Of a stretch of DNA of 64,000 nt, positions 22,717-34,821 are shown piece after piece (position 1 is the stretch's first letter; each line of letters begins with the position of its first letter). The notes under the pieces were generated by a model. The model had not been told where the DNA came from. It was given only the letters and a program-made list of their open reading frames with translations, and did not search any database. The stretch is from Meloidogyne chitwoodi (taxonomy: Eukaryota > Nematoda > Chromadorea > Rhabditida > Meloidogynidae): NCBI GenBank assembly GCA_015183035.1, contig JACZZP010000009.1:1674001-1738000 (forward strand), written 5' to 3'. The position numbers and the translations under genes are program-made.

Positions 22717-24144
22717 TCCTGCCTTTAATTTGTTTTAAAAACTTGACGAAGTTTGACGCTTAAAAAATGATTACCTAAATGTTTTAATTTTCATCCTTTT
22801 ATAGTAATACAGTATTTCCTTTATTTTAAATAATTATTTATTTATAATTTAGTAATTCTTTATTTTTTAAATTTTTATAATTATCTAATTTCCCACGTTT
22901 TCCATAAATTCAATTTTTACTCAATAAACAAAATAAATGTGAGAAAAATTATTTTAAAATATAAAATATCCTATTAAGTTTTTTTTAATAAAAAAACTTT
23001 TAAATATATTTTTGTTTTATTTTTAAAAAATAATAAAAGAAAATACAAAATTCTTCTAAATATAATTATTTACTTTAATAAACAAATTTTCACATATTCC
23101 TCTGAGTAATAGTTGCTTAGCACGGCACAAATTTATTTATTTTTATTTTTTTTACTTAAAAGTTGAAAAATAATATTAAAAAATAAAATTTTTATTTTCA
23201 TTAATATAGTCACGAATTTTAATTATTTATTTAAAAAATTATATTTTATTTTTAAATATATGGCACCAGACACACCAGTGGGAAGTGTTTGGCGTAGAGC
23301 ATCTTTACTGTATGTTTTTGAAAAATAATATATATTTTAAATATATTTATAAATTAAATTTATTTTATTAAATAATTAACCTTTTCTATATTATTTATTT
23401 ATTTTAAATTATTTTCTTATTTTTTTTAAATTTATTTTTACCCCAACATTTCTTTTAAAATAAATGACCAAAACGTTCTTTCTCAATAAAACAGACAAAC
23501 GATGAAATTTAAATATAAAACCGAAAATTTAATCAAAAATATAATATAACAAATTCTTTCCTTTTTTTATTTTTTAATATTTTTTAAAAGAAAAATTATT
23601 ATTTTCTAAAAATAAACAGAAATATATTTTTAAATTAAAAATAATATTTTATAAAATATATTTATTTTTTCATTCATTAAAAATTAATATATAAATAAAT
23701 ACTTATATTTTATAAATATTAAAATAAAAAATAAATCTTTTTTCTAAATCCATTAATACTACATTTTTTGCCTACAACAGGATGTACTAATACTTTTAGT
23801 AATTTAAAAAGGTAAAATCAACTACTAATTCTATTTAAATACACTTTTGGACAAAAAAAGACTTTTTATTTTCTTCTTATTTTTTATCCATTTCTCATTT
23901 TTCTAATACATAAGCAATTAATTTTAAGAAAAAAAATCTATCAAATACTGGACAATCTAAAAATGTCATATTTAAAAATGTAAAAATATTTTTATTTTAA
24001 TAATAAAAATTTAAATATATTTTTATTTACATAATTTTAAATAATTAGTTGAAAAAAACTGTGTGACTGTTTTGGCTAATTTATGACATTTTTATTAAAA
24101 TTGATTATAATATTTTTAAATAAAATAATTTAAAAAATAAATAA
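22717..24144. other. Intergenic region upstream of the innexin
   Basis: Divergent spacer, mostly AT-rich. A short less AT-rich open stretch at 23261-23308 begins ATG and ends at a perfect-looking GTATGT donor. It may be an orphan 5' exon, but no in-phase partner exon was found. Confidence 0.5.
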
Positions 24145-27100
24145 ATGAAAACAGAATTATTATTTGAAAATTTTGATTTATCTTCCTATAGTGCAGCAGT
24201 AACTGGAAACGAACCATTATCTCGAACAGCAGCTGTAGCAACTGCTGGGGCAACTACTGATATGTTTTTTCATGCAACATTAGCAAGAACATTTATTTCA
24301 ACATTAAAACTTAGAGGTTATTTATTTATTTAAATAAATAAATATTATATTTAGGTGATGATGATATTGTTGATCGTCTTAATTATTATTATACTCCAAT
24401 TATGTTAGCAATTGCTTGTTTAGTTGTTTCTGCTAAACAAGTAATATTATTAAAATAATACCTTCACAAATATATAAATTAATTAATAAAATAATTTAAT
24501 TATTATTTTTTAAAGTTTGGTGGTTCTCCAATAGAATGTTGGGTTAATCCACATTCTCGTGAAAGTATGGAAGAATATATTGAAGCTTTTTGTTGGATAC
24601 AAAATACTTATTGGTTATTTATTTAAATTATTATTATTAAATTAATTTTTAAAATTAAAGGGTTCCAATGTATGAACATATACCTGATAATCATGAAACT
24701 AGAGAAGGTGTTTTTATTTTATTTAAATAATTTAAATTAATTTAAAGGTCAACAAATTGGTTATTATCAATGGGTAATTTTTAAAAATTAAATTTATATT
24801 TAAATTATTTTTTTAAGGTTCCTTTTATTTTAATTGCCCAAGCTTTAGCTTTTTCATTGCCTTGTATTCTTTGGCGTTTACTTAATTGGCAAAATGGTTT
24901 TCCTTTTTTAATTAATTAATTAATTAATTAAGGAACAAATATTCAACATCTTATTTCGGTAGCTGAAAGTTCTAGAACTGTTTTAGATTTAAATGAACGT
25001 GAAAAAGTATTTAATTCATTAGCTTTAACATTAACAGAAATGATTGATTTAAGAGAAGTTTTAATTAAATATTTAAATAATAATTAATTATTTATTTTAA
25101 TTAAAAAGACTGAATATTGCCCTCATCCCTCTGCTTCTATTTTTACAAGATTTAGACCAACTAGGTTTTTTTTTAATATTTTTTAAAATTATTATTTTTA
25201 ACAAAAAAGATTACTTAAAGGACAACTTGTTTCATTTTTATATTTATTAATTAAATGTTTTTATACTACAAATATTATTTTACAATTTTCACTTTTAAAT
25301 GCTACATTAAAATCAGATGATTATTTATTTTATGGATTTCAAGTTATTTCTGATTTATTTGCTGGGAAAGCTTGGACAAAGTAAAATAAATAAAAATAAA
25401 TTTAAATTTATTTTTTAAGGTCTGGACATTTTCCTAGGTAAAAATTAAATATTTTATAAAATTAAAAAAATTAATTTAAGAGTTACCCTTTGTGATTTTG
25501 AAGTTCGTTATTTGGCTAATTTAAATAGGTTATTATATAATTTAATAATTAAATAAATAAATATTTATTAGGTATACTGTACAATGTGCTTTACTTATAA
25601 ATATAATAAATGAAAAAGTTTTTACATTTTTTTGGCTTTGGTATTGTCTTCTTTTATTTATTACTACGTAAATATTTAATTTAAAATTAATTAATTAATT
25701 TAAAAATATTTTAAGTTGTTCAACATTATTTTGGTTAACAAATATTTTATTATATGCAGTAAAAGTTGATTATATTTTACGTTTTATGCAAATAGCTGAA
25801 AATACTTGTCAATTAAATAATAATTATTATTTTAATAATAATAATAATAAATTTAAATTACCAAATCAACATGGAATAGATATATTTGTTGATAATTTTT
25901 TAAAATCTGATGGGGTTAAATTTAATTTAAAAATAATAATTAATTATATTACTTTATTTTCAATTATATAATATAAATCTGGGTGGGAGTCTGATAGTGA
26001 TGCGTCGTAAGTGAAATTTACCGTAAGCCGTAATCCGTAACCGTAATTTACCACCGTAAATCGTTACCGTAAACCGTAAGAACCGTAATTTTTTAAATTT
26101 TATACTCCTGTGGCCAAAAATTCCGTTTTTTTGTGTTACTAGTTAAAATTTTGAAATTTATTGATTACTATTAGGGTGCAGTTTACGAGTCGGGCCGTTT
26201 TGAGCCTTTTTCGGGCCGAATTTCAATGCCAGACACGATCTTTCGGATCGGAACGACTCGAAATCGGCAACCCTAATCACTAATGCAAAAAATCCTTTTT
26301 TAGCGCCGCAGGCAAAAATTTTGAATAAAAATGCACGTTAGTTGCCAAAAATTCACCTTTTTTTAGTGATGCAATCAAAAATATATAATATGACTTATTT
26401 TTATAATAGATTTAAAGTATTTCAAAACGAAAGAAAATAAAAAAAACAAATTTAATAACGATTAGCAACCGGCAAATATATTGTAACTATCATAGGATTG
26501 AACCTATGTACGTTTAGGTTAATATCCTAGGCTAACACACTAACCACTCAACCATACTAACATCATAAGGGAGTCCAATTTAATTATAGATAAGTCTTGT
26601 CCAGTAAATTTTTTTCTCCAAAAATGTCATTTTATGGGGTGTAAATTTTTTACGGTTTTGCCGTAATTAGATGCCGTAATCCGTGACCGTAACCGTAATC
26701 AAAAATAACCGTAATTTTTTACGGTTCCGTAACCGTAACCGTGATTACGGCGCATCACTAGAGTCTGAGTATTTTTTTGGCGCAGGAAAAAAGGAGTAGA
26801 TTGAAGGAGGGGGAGTGGAGATGAGGGTATAAGTACCAAATCTGTTTTTTAGAAGAATTATTAAAAAAAATTAATAAAAATACTTTTTTTAAAGATTTTT
26901 ATTTTACGTATGATTGCTAATCATGCTGGTGAATTAGCTGTTGTTGGAATTGTAAAACATTTGTGGAAGTTTATTTTTTTAAATAAATTAATTAAAATAA
27001 TTTTTTAGTATATTTTCTTCAAGACAATTAAATATTAATTCATTTATTTATCAAAATGTAATAAATAATTGTTTGGATGAAGAAAAACAACAAATTTATT

Positions 27101-27335
27101 TTCAATCAAATAATAATAATAAACAATTAACAAAAAATAATTTATTAGGAATATCAAAAGGAATTGGAGGAATTAGTAATTCTTTTTTGGGTAGAAGAAG
27201 GTTTTTTTTAATTTTTTTTAAATATTTTTTTAAAGAATAAAAAAAGAAAGAAGATCAACAGAAGCTGATATTTTTGGAAATAATTCATTATCTTCTTCAG
27301 CATTAATTGAAATTGGGGCAAAAAAGAGTTTTTAA
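24145..27335 (+). CDS. Innexin (gap junction subunit)
   Basis: Four-span gap junction protein. The first exon encodes an N-terminal extension, then DDDIVDRLNYYYTPIMLAIA, the first extracellular loop with CWVNPHSRESMEEYIEAFCW, and the innexin hallmark YYQWVPFILIAQALAFSLPC. The second loop and later helices follow, with KLCDFEVRYLANLNRYTVQC, then FLKSDG and ILRMIANHAGELAVVGIVKHLW. The tail is Asn/Gln-rich. The exon ending at 25914 joins phase 0 to 26895; the 980-bp intron between them is long because of a hAT-like insertion (25995-26760). The remaining introns are about 40-60 bp. Other features look intact. Confidence 0.92.
26171..26276. repeat. Small inverted-repeat unit nested in the hAT-like element
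   Basis: About 106 bp bounded by TTAGGGTGC and the inverse GCAACCCTAA, with matching CGAGTCG/CGACTCG further in. It is much more GC-rich than its surroundings. It could be a MITE inserted in the element or an original internal hairpin. No clear target duplication was found. Confidence 0.45.
26484..26565 (-). other. tRNA-like segment with intact A and B boxes
   Basis: The minus strand has TGGTTGAGTGG (26544-26554), a perfect match to the pol III A box, and GTTCAATCC (26495-26503), a perfect B box. Between them is a stem-loop, TAGG-ATATTAA-CCTA, in the anticodon position, and a good T-arm around the B box. The acceptor stem pairs poorly. It looks like a tRNA pseudogene or a SINE head carried by the hAT-like element. 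Confidence 0.55.
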
Positions 27336-27508
27336 ATAAATTATTATTAATTTATTTTATTTAAATTTTTTTGATATTTCTTTTTTATTTAAAATAAATG
27401 AATACAAACATAGGTACATATGTACATCTAAATATATTTATTATTTCTTCTTTGTTTTTTATATAAAAAATGATTCAACAAATTACTAAAAATTTAAATT
27501 TAAAAAAA

Positions 27509-28524
27509 TTAAAAAAATCTAACCTTTAAATTTATTGAAGTATTATTATTTTTAATAATATTATTATTATTATTATTTTTATAATTTTTTGGAATAAATG
27601 AATTTAAAAATAAACAAACACCAATAACCTTTTTTAAATAATTAATTAATTATTTTTTAAATAAATAAATTTATTTACCACAGAAAGACTTAAAATAATA
27701 GAAATAAAAAGAAATGTATAAGAAGCCCAAGTTTTATTCCACCAAGGTTTGTCTCTTCTTTTTAGTCTAAGTTCTGTTGTTATATCATTAACTTTAAATA
27801 AATATTAACAAAATTATAAAATAATTAAATTTATTTTTACCTAAATATTGTTGTTGATTTTTTAAATTATAATTATTATTAAATTCTGTACGTCCATTAG
27901 AAGACATATTTGTAGAAGAATCGAGTGAATATAATCTTTTATTATTATTATAACTTTCGTTATTTAAAGAAGAAGAATTAATGCTATAATTACTTATATC
28001 AATACCACTAGAACTAACACGTAAATTATTATTTAATGAAGGTGATAAATTTTGTTTTAATGGCCAATTCTCTATTAAAATTAGAAAATTGTTTAAGATT
28101 TTTAATTAATTTTATATATTTAAAAATAAATAAATTAGATGACATAAAAAGGACAACTGTTATATATTATTATTTAACTAGACAATATATTTATTATTTT
28201 TAATAAAAATTAAAAATACCTTCATTAATTTCATTTTGACTAGAAGATGTTATTATTACTTTATTATTATTATTATTTTCATTATTATTTAATATAATTT
28301 TTGGTTTATTAATATTAATTGAATTTTCATTAATTGGAAGAGCTCCTTCAGAACATCTTTTTTTTTAATTAAATTAAAATTTATTTAAAATAAAATAAAA
28401 ACCTTTTTAAATGTGTTGAAGGTATTCGAAATGTACTAAGTTTTGCAACTCCTTGAATAATTCTTTGACAAGAAGGGGAATTTATATTATTATTATTATT
28501 ATTTTGTTGTAAATATTCATTCAT
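27509..28524 (-). CDS. Single-pass membrane protein of unknown function
   Basis: Starts MNEYLQQ. A long Asn/Ser-rich, probably disordered N-terminal region carries no signal peptide. It is followed by RLKRRDKPWWNKTWASYTF, one hydrophobic segment (LFISIILSLSVVIGVCLFL) and a short Asn-rich end. Topology is likely cytosolic N-terminus with a tail-near anchor. The C-terminus is tentative: the frame stops at 27509 if no further intron exists. It is convergent with the innexin. Family not recognised. Confidence 0.65.
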
Positions 28525-29663
28525 ATTTTTTATTTTTTTTTTTTGAATAAAATAAAAAAATAAAGAATTCTAAAAAATATATATATATTTATTTTAATAA
28601 AAAAGTAATATTATTTAAATAAATAATTCAATATAATTAATTAATAAAAAGAATATATTCTAATAAATAGATTATTCAAGCATAAATAAAACTAAAAAAA
28701 GCCAGTTTTTTATTTAAATGACACAAAAAAGAGAAAAATATCTAAATATAAATAGTAGTCAATTGACAAAATTAAATTTAAATTGAATTTTTCTTCCAGT
28801 TGAAGTACATAAACTTTTAAATTTATTAAAAAAATATTAAAAAATGTTTAAAATGATAACATTATTATTTTAAAAAGAAACAAAAAAATATATATAATTT
28901 AAAATAAAATAAGAATATATATGTATAATATTATAACAAATAAATAAATAACATTCACACTTCAATACCCAATTTTCTTTTTTTTTTACTTATTCATCCT
29001 TTAATTATATATCCAATTTAAAATAAAACCTTTTTAAATAAAAATTAAATTAAACTTTTTATTAAATTTAAAAATAATTGTCTCCAATATAAATGTTCAA
29101 AAATATTGAAAAATAAAAAAAAGAGTTTTTAAAATAATTATTAAAATTAAGAAAAAAGAATTTTAAAAAATTTAAATTTATTTTTCAAATTAATTAATTA
29201 TATAAATATTAAATATTTATTTATCTTTGATTTAAATAATAATTGTGAATGACTAATTTAAAATTAAAAAGAATTATGTAAAAAAACAAAATATCTCTAA
29301 ATTTTCTGCCAAAACAATAATTCCATTCTTTCTTCAGGTAAAAATATTCTACAATTAATTATTATAATATAAATTGCTAATTATCTCCTAAATATATTTA
29401 TTTTATTTTATTTTCAATTATAAATATGTCTATTACTAAAAATTAGCATTACTTTTATTTAATTTTAAAGATAAGAATATTAGATAAAATAAATAAACAT
29501 TCATTTTTAATCAAAAAATAAAAGTTAAACAATTTAAAATAAATTAAAAAAGCCTATTAATATATTTTGATAAGAATTTAATTAAATAATTATTTTATTT
29601 TTTAAATTAAATATAAATAAATTAAATATAAAAATAAAATTATTAAATTTAAAAAATAAAAAA
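28525..29663. other. AT-rich divergent promoter region
   Basis: About 1.1 kb between divergent genes; no coding sequence or repeat structure recognised. Confidence 0.5.
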
Positions 29664-32340
29664 ATGAAATTTAATTCAATTAATTTATTTATTTTAATTA
29701 TTTTAATTTATTTTGATTTATTTAATTCAACATTTATTTATCAAAATAATAATAATGAATTAATAAGTGAAGAATATGTTAATAATGATGATTGGATAAA
29801 ATTAAATAATAATAAGTTTAATAATTTAAATTAATTTAATTTAAATCTAAATTTTAGTTTAAATAATAATAATAATAAATATTATAACTCTTTTGAAAAA
29901 TTAAATAAAAATTTATATGAAAATTGGCCTAAAGAATTTTTTAATAAAACAATAATAATTTGTGCTGATATTAAATATCCTGATAAACTTTACAAAATAT
30001 TAGATGGAAAAAATTGTAAAAAAAATCAAAAAGCTGTAGCTATTGGAAATTATAGAAATGGACAAAATGAAACTGGGTAAATATTTTTTTATTAAAAATA
30101 ATTTAAAAATAAATAGATGGGGAATTTTGGAAATTGAAACTTTTAATTATTTTTCTGAAGAAATTCAATCCTATGCTGCTGGACTTGTAGAAGGTATTTA
30201 AATAAATAAATTAATTAATTAATTAATTAAAGGTTTATTAACAAAAAATCAAATTAATCTTCATTATTTAAATACTGCTAATCAAATATGTAATAATGCA
30301 AGTAAAGGATATTGTTATAAATTATTTAATTATATTGATAATAATTTAAATTGGATAAAATCAAAGGTTTATTTAAATTAATTTAAATTAATTATTTTAT
30401 ACTTATTTTAGGTTTTAAAATTAGCCAAAACAGATATTTATTGGTATAATGTTAATTTGGTTAGATTAATTAAATTAATTAATTAATTATTTATTTTTTA
30501 GACATTTACACAATTAACTGGAATTAATGATGGTTATTTTTATTTATTTTAATTTAAATATTAATTTAAGGTTATGAAAATAATAATTATTATTTTGGAG
30601 AAGAGTATTACCATCCACATGTCTCTTTTAAAAATTCTTCAATACTCTTAATCCAAATGTCAGGAGATTTTTTTGATTTGGAACATGTATTTAAAAAAAA
30701 TACAAATTTGGAGAATGAACCAAGTCATTGTTCTGGATTTATTAAAATAACTGAAGGAAATAAAGACTTGTAAATTAATTAATTAATTAATTTAAAATAA
30801 TAATCTTTTAACAATTTAATTAAATATTTATTATTAAAAAAAAGATTAATGTCTCATGTATCAATGGCTGGTTTTAATACAATGAATAGAATATTAAAAC
30901 TTTATAAATTTGCTTTTGGTATTTTTAAATATTAAATTTTAATTTAATTAAAAAAAAAGATAAAAAACAATCTCCTGGCAATATTGTTACATTTTCTGGT
31001 TATCCAGCAGCATTATCCTCTGCAGATGATTATACATTAACTAGTGGTGGATTAGTTAGTTTTTTTTTATTTTTTTAATATTTATTTAATTAAAAAAAAG
31101 CTTTCAATTGAAACAACAATTGCTGTTTTTAATGAACCATTATATAAAAAAGTAAAACCAAAAGGACAATTAAATTGTTGGTTACGTTCATATATTGCTA
31201 ATCGTTTATCTTTTAATGCTCGAGATTGGGTACAAATATTTGGAAGGTAAAAATAAATTATTTTAATAATTTAACTAATAATTACTCACATCTTTTATAT
31301 TTCATTATAAATAATTAAAAGATAAATTGGTCAGATATTTAGTCAATTAAAAATAATTAAGTTTATATTTATTTTAATTTTTTAGATATAATTCTGGGAC
31401 ATATAATAATCAATGGACTGTTTGTTTTAAAAAATAGAATAATTTATTATAATAATTTTTTAAAGGTTTTGGATTATAAATTATTTAAACCTGGACAAGA
31501 ATTACCTAAAACAGATTTAATATGGATTTTAGAACAAATTCCGTTTGTTTTTTTAAATAAATAAATTGATTAATTTTTATTTTTATTTTAAAGTGGTTTA
31601 GTAATTAGTAGAGATATTACTTGGTTTATTAAACAATATGGATATTGGCCTTCTTATAATATTCCTTTTTTGTCAAAAATATCTGAATTAAGTGGATTTA
31701 ATGCTAAAGGACTTTTAAATAATTGGTGGCGTTGGGGATTTACTCCTAGAGCAAAAATATTTCATAGAGATCATAAAAAAGTTAAAGATTTAAAATCATT
31801 GAAAGAATTAATGCGGTTATTTATTTATTTATTTATTTTATTTAATATTTATAGTTATAATGATTATAAACATGATGAATATTCTCGTTGTAAATGTAAA
31901 CCTCCCTACTCTGCTGAAGTTAATTAAAATATTTTTATAAAAATATTATAATTTAGGCAAGTATATCTACTAGAGGTGATTTAAATTCTCCTAGTGGATA
32001 TTGGGAAGTACCTGGAATGGGTTTTAGAAATCATGGATCAATTGATTATAAAGGAACTAATTTTGAATTATTTAAACAATTACGTTTTGAAGTAAATTTA
32101 ATTTTTTTTAAATTAAATTATAAATTATTTAGGTTATTGGTGGGCCAACATATGGTGGACCTGGAAATTTACCTTTTTTTAGGTTTTTTTTAATTTAAAA
32201 TAAAATATATATTTTTTAAATTTATTAGTTGGTCTAATACAAAAATTAATACAACTCATTTTGGTCAACCAATTAATTGGAATTTTACTGAATTTACTAC
32301 TCAATGGATAACAAATATTCCTAATAATATTATTAATTAA
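29664..32340 (+). CDS. Phospholipase B-like (laminin A-like) lysosomal hydrolase
   Basis: Signal peptide after the ATG at 29664, then about 16 small exons. The PLBD family core is clear: SHCSGFIKITEGNKDL (the Cys after SH is the expected N-terminal nucleophile after self-cleavage), MSHVSMAGFNTMNRILKLYK, FSGYPAALSSADDYTLTSGG, the hallmark FGRYNSGTYNNQWTVVLDYK, ILEQIPGLVISRDIT, YWPSYNIPF, MRYNDYKHDEYSRCKC, NHGSIDYKGTNFELFK and a C-terminal GQPINWNF. Length and order fit the full family. Members of this family are secreted or lysosomal and glycosylated. The final TAA is at 32338-32340. Confidence 0.92.
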
Positions 32341-32673
32341 TTAAATATAAAAAAGAAATTAAAAGAAATATTTTTTTATTAAAAAATAAATATATATTTT
32401 TGTTTTTTTTGATTATATAAATAAATATATTATATTATAAACATTTATTATTCTTAAATTATGAAGAAAAAAAATAGTAGATACTCTGTCAATAGTAAAA
32501 TAATTGAAAATAAATTTTAATTTAATTTAAAAATATTATAAATTAATTTAAAATGTTTTAAGAATAAATAAATAAAATTCTTTTATTTAATAAATTGTCT
32601 TGTTTTGTTTAATATAAAAACAAAATTTATTTTAATTATTTATTAAATATCTTTTCTTTCAAAATACCTAAAT
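32341..32673. other. AT-rich spacer
   Basis: Intergenic between the PLB-like gene and the next plus-strand gene. Nothing recognised. Confidence 0.5.
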
Positions 32674-34477
32674 ATGTTATTATTTTTATTTATTATTATT
32701 CAATTAATTAATTTAATTAATTCTTCAATTATTCAAGTTGGTATTGGTAATCATTCTTTATATGATGGTAATAATGTTATTTTGGCTAATGGTTCAATAA
32801 TTGCAAATAAAGAAGATTTAAAGAATTACACCAATCGACCATACAAATTTTGTGATGTAAATATTGACAATGAAGATAATATGTAATTTAAATTTAAATA
32901 AATATATTTATTTATTTATTTTTCAGTATTTTGAATTATTGGATTTTAGGATGTTCAATTGATTTAATTGTTGATAATAATTCTACAAATATTGATTTTG
33001 TTGAATTTACTGTTAATATAGAAGGAAAATATAATGAATCTTTAAATAAATGTTTAAAAGATTGTTCTTCTGATTTTGAATTAATGAATGAAAATCTGTT
33101 TAGTTTATTTATTTTTTAATAAATAAATTATTTTTTATTTTTTTCAGTTTTCCATTTGTGTTTAGTTTAAATAATAATGATTTAAATAAATTAAATAAAA
33201 ATAAAGGACCACTTTATGGAAAAAGTGATTCATGTTATAATAAAACAAAATGTAAAAATAATATTTATTGGAAAGGAAAACAAAAGTCTTCTCCTGATTG
33301 TATGCCTTGGGGTGCTTATGAAATTGGGGCATGTATTTATAATAATAAATTAATTATTGGAACATTTATAGGTATTTATTTATTTATTTATTTTTAAATT
33401 ATTTTTATTTTTTTTAAAAAAGCTGGTACTAGTCCAATATCATTTATGTGTTTTAATCAAAATATTACAAAAACAGAAATACAAAATAATTTAATTTCTT
33501 TAAATTTTTATATGAAAACATTTCCTTTTTTAAATAAAAAAAATAATAATAATTTTGTTGATTGTAATCCAATATTTGAAGAAAAATCTCCTTGTTTAAA
33601 AGAATTTATTAAATTAAAAGCTTGGAATATTACAAATGTTGGTTATAAAAGTGATAAAAATTTAATTGGAAAATATTTAATTGTTTTACATTTATTACAT
33701 AAAAAACAATCAAGATATCATAAAGGAAATGGAATAATTAGTGATCAATATTCTTATGGACCGTTTTGTCGTTTTTCTTTAAAATTTGTAAAATTATTAA
33801 AATTAATTTTTAATATTTTTATTTTCAGTCTGGTAAAAAATATAAAATTTTAATTACAAAAAGGGAAGATTTTACAGAATTAATACCTACAACAAAAACA
33901 ACAATTTTAGAAAATATAACAGAAATATCAACATTAAATACAACAAAAATAATATTATTTAATAATTCTGATCAATTAATTAATAAAAATGAAAAACCAA
34001 GAAATAATAGAATGATTTATGCAATAATTATGTTTATTGTGCTAATTATGTAATATTTATTTTTTATTAAATAATAATATATTTTTATTTTATTTTTAAA
34101 GATTAATTGTTGGTTTTTCAATTGGTTATTATTTTTATTTAAAAAGAAAATCAAAAGAAAAATTAGAAAAAGAATTTGAACAATCAATTAGTAGTGAAAA
34201 CAATAAAATAATTAATAATAAAAAGGAAGAAAAAGAAGAAAAAGAAGAAGATTATTTAATGGATAAAACACAAAATGATGATGAAGATAAAGATAAAGAT
34301 GAAGAATTAGAGAATAATAATAATTTAATTAATATTAATGCTAATATTAGTGATGAAACTTCTGAAGAAACAAGTGAAAGTAATATTATTTTAAAAATTG
34401 ATGAAACACAAAGAGAAGAAAAAGTAAAAGAAGAAAAAAAAGAAAATGAGAACAAAGAAAATAAAATTAATAATTAA
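32674..34477 (+). CDS. Type I membrane protein, family member B (unnamed family)
   Basis: Signal peptide, then VGIGNHSLYDGNNVILANGS, LGCSIDLIVDNNST with FVEFTV, NKGPLYGKSDSCYNKTKCK and SPDCMPWGAYEIG. A region with paired Cys leads to a Thr/Asn stalk. One transmembrane segment is split by an intron, followed by YYFYLKRKSKEKLEKEFEQS and a long acidic Glu/Asp/Lys tail. Blocks match member A (20493-22716) in order. From the stalk through the tail, including the intron near 34055-34101, it is nearly identical to member C, while the N-terminal half is diverged. Function unknown. Confidence 0.8.
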
Positions 34478-34821
34478 AATTATTTATAATTATTATATTT
34501 TTAATTATAATTATATTGTAGTATATTTAATATTAAAATAATAAATATATTTTATAATTTGTTTTTGTTTTTTAATTAAAAAAAAAGAAAATATTTAAAT
34601 TTATACAAGGATTTAGGGAGCAGTTCAACTAAATCTGGCTCAACTGAGTCACCGTTTTTAAAGTTTAATTTAAGTTTTTTCCTAGATACGAATTAAATAA
34701 AAATACAAATGATTATATTTCTCTGATTTATTTATAACTAAAAAAGACAATTATTTATTTATTCAATTTCTACTATAAAAGAATAAAATTTTAAATATTT
34801 CTTAACTTCATTTTATTAAAT
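34478..34821. other. Spacer between the tandem family members
   Basis: 344 bp, AT-rich, with a short less AT-rich patch at 34610-34680. No gene seen. Confidence 0.5.

Larger units (their letters stand above)
25987..26768. mobile_element. hAT-type non-autonomous element in the innexin intron
   Basis: Element at 25995-26760 (766 bp) flanked by the 8-bp direct repeat GAGTCTGA (25987-25994 and 26761-26768). Ends are inverted: TAGTGATGCG at the left and CGCATCACTA at the right. The TAGNG start and 8-bp duplication are hAT hallmarks. Both subterminal zones are filled with copies of CCGTAA or TTACGG in both orientations, like transposase-binding repeats. There is no transposase frame. A tRNA-like segment and a smaller inverted-repeat unit lie inside. 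Confidence 0.85.

Noticed and set aside
34252..34455. Minus-strand Ser/Phe-rich frame
   Set aside because: Antisense of the acidic repeat-like tail of member B.
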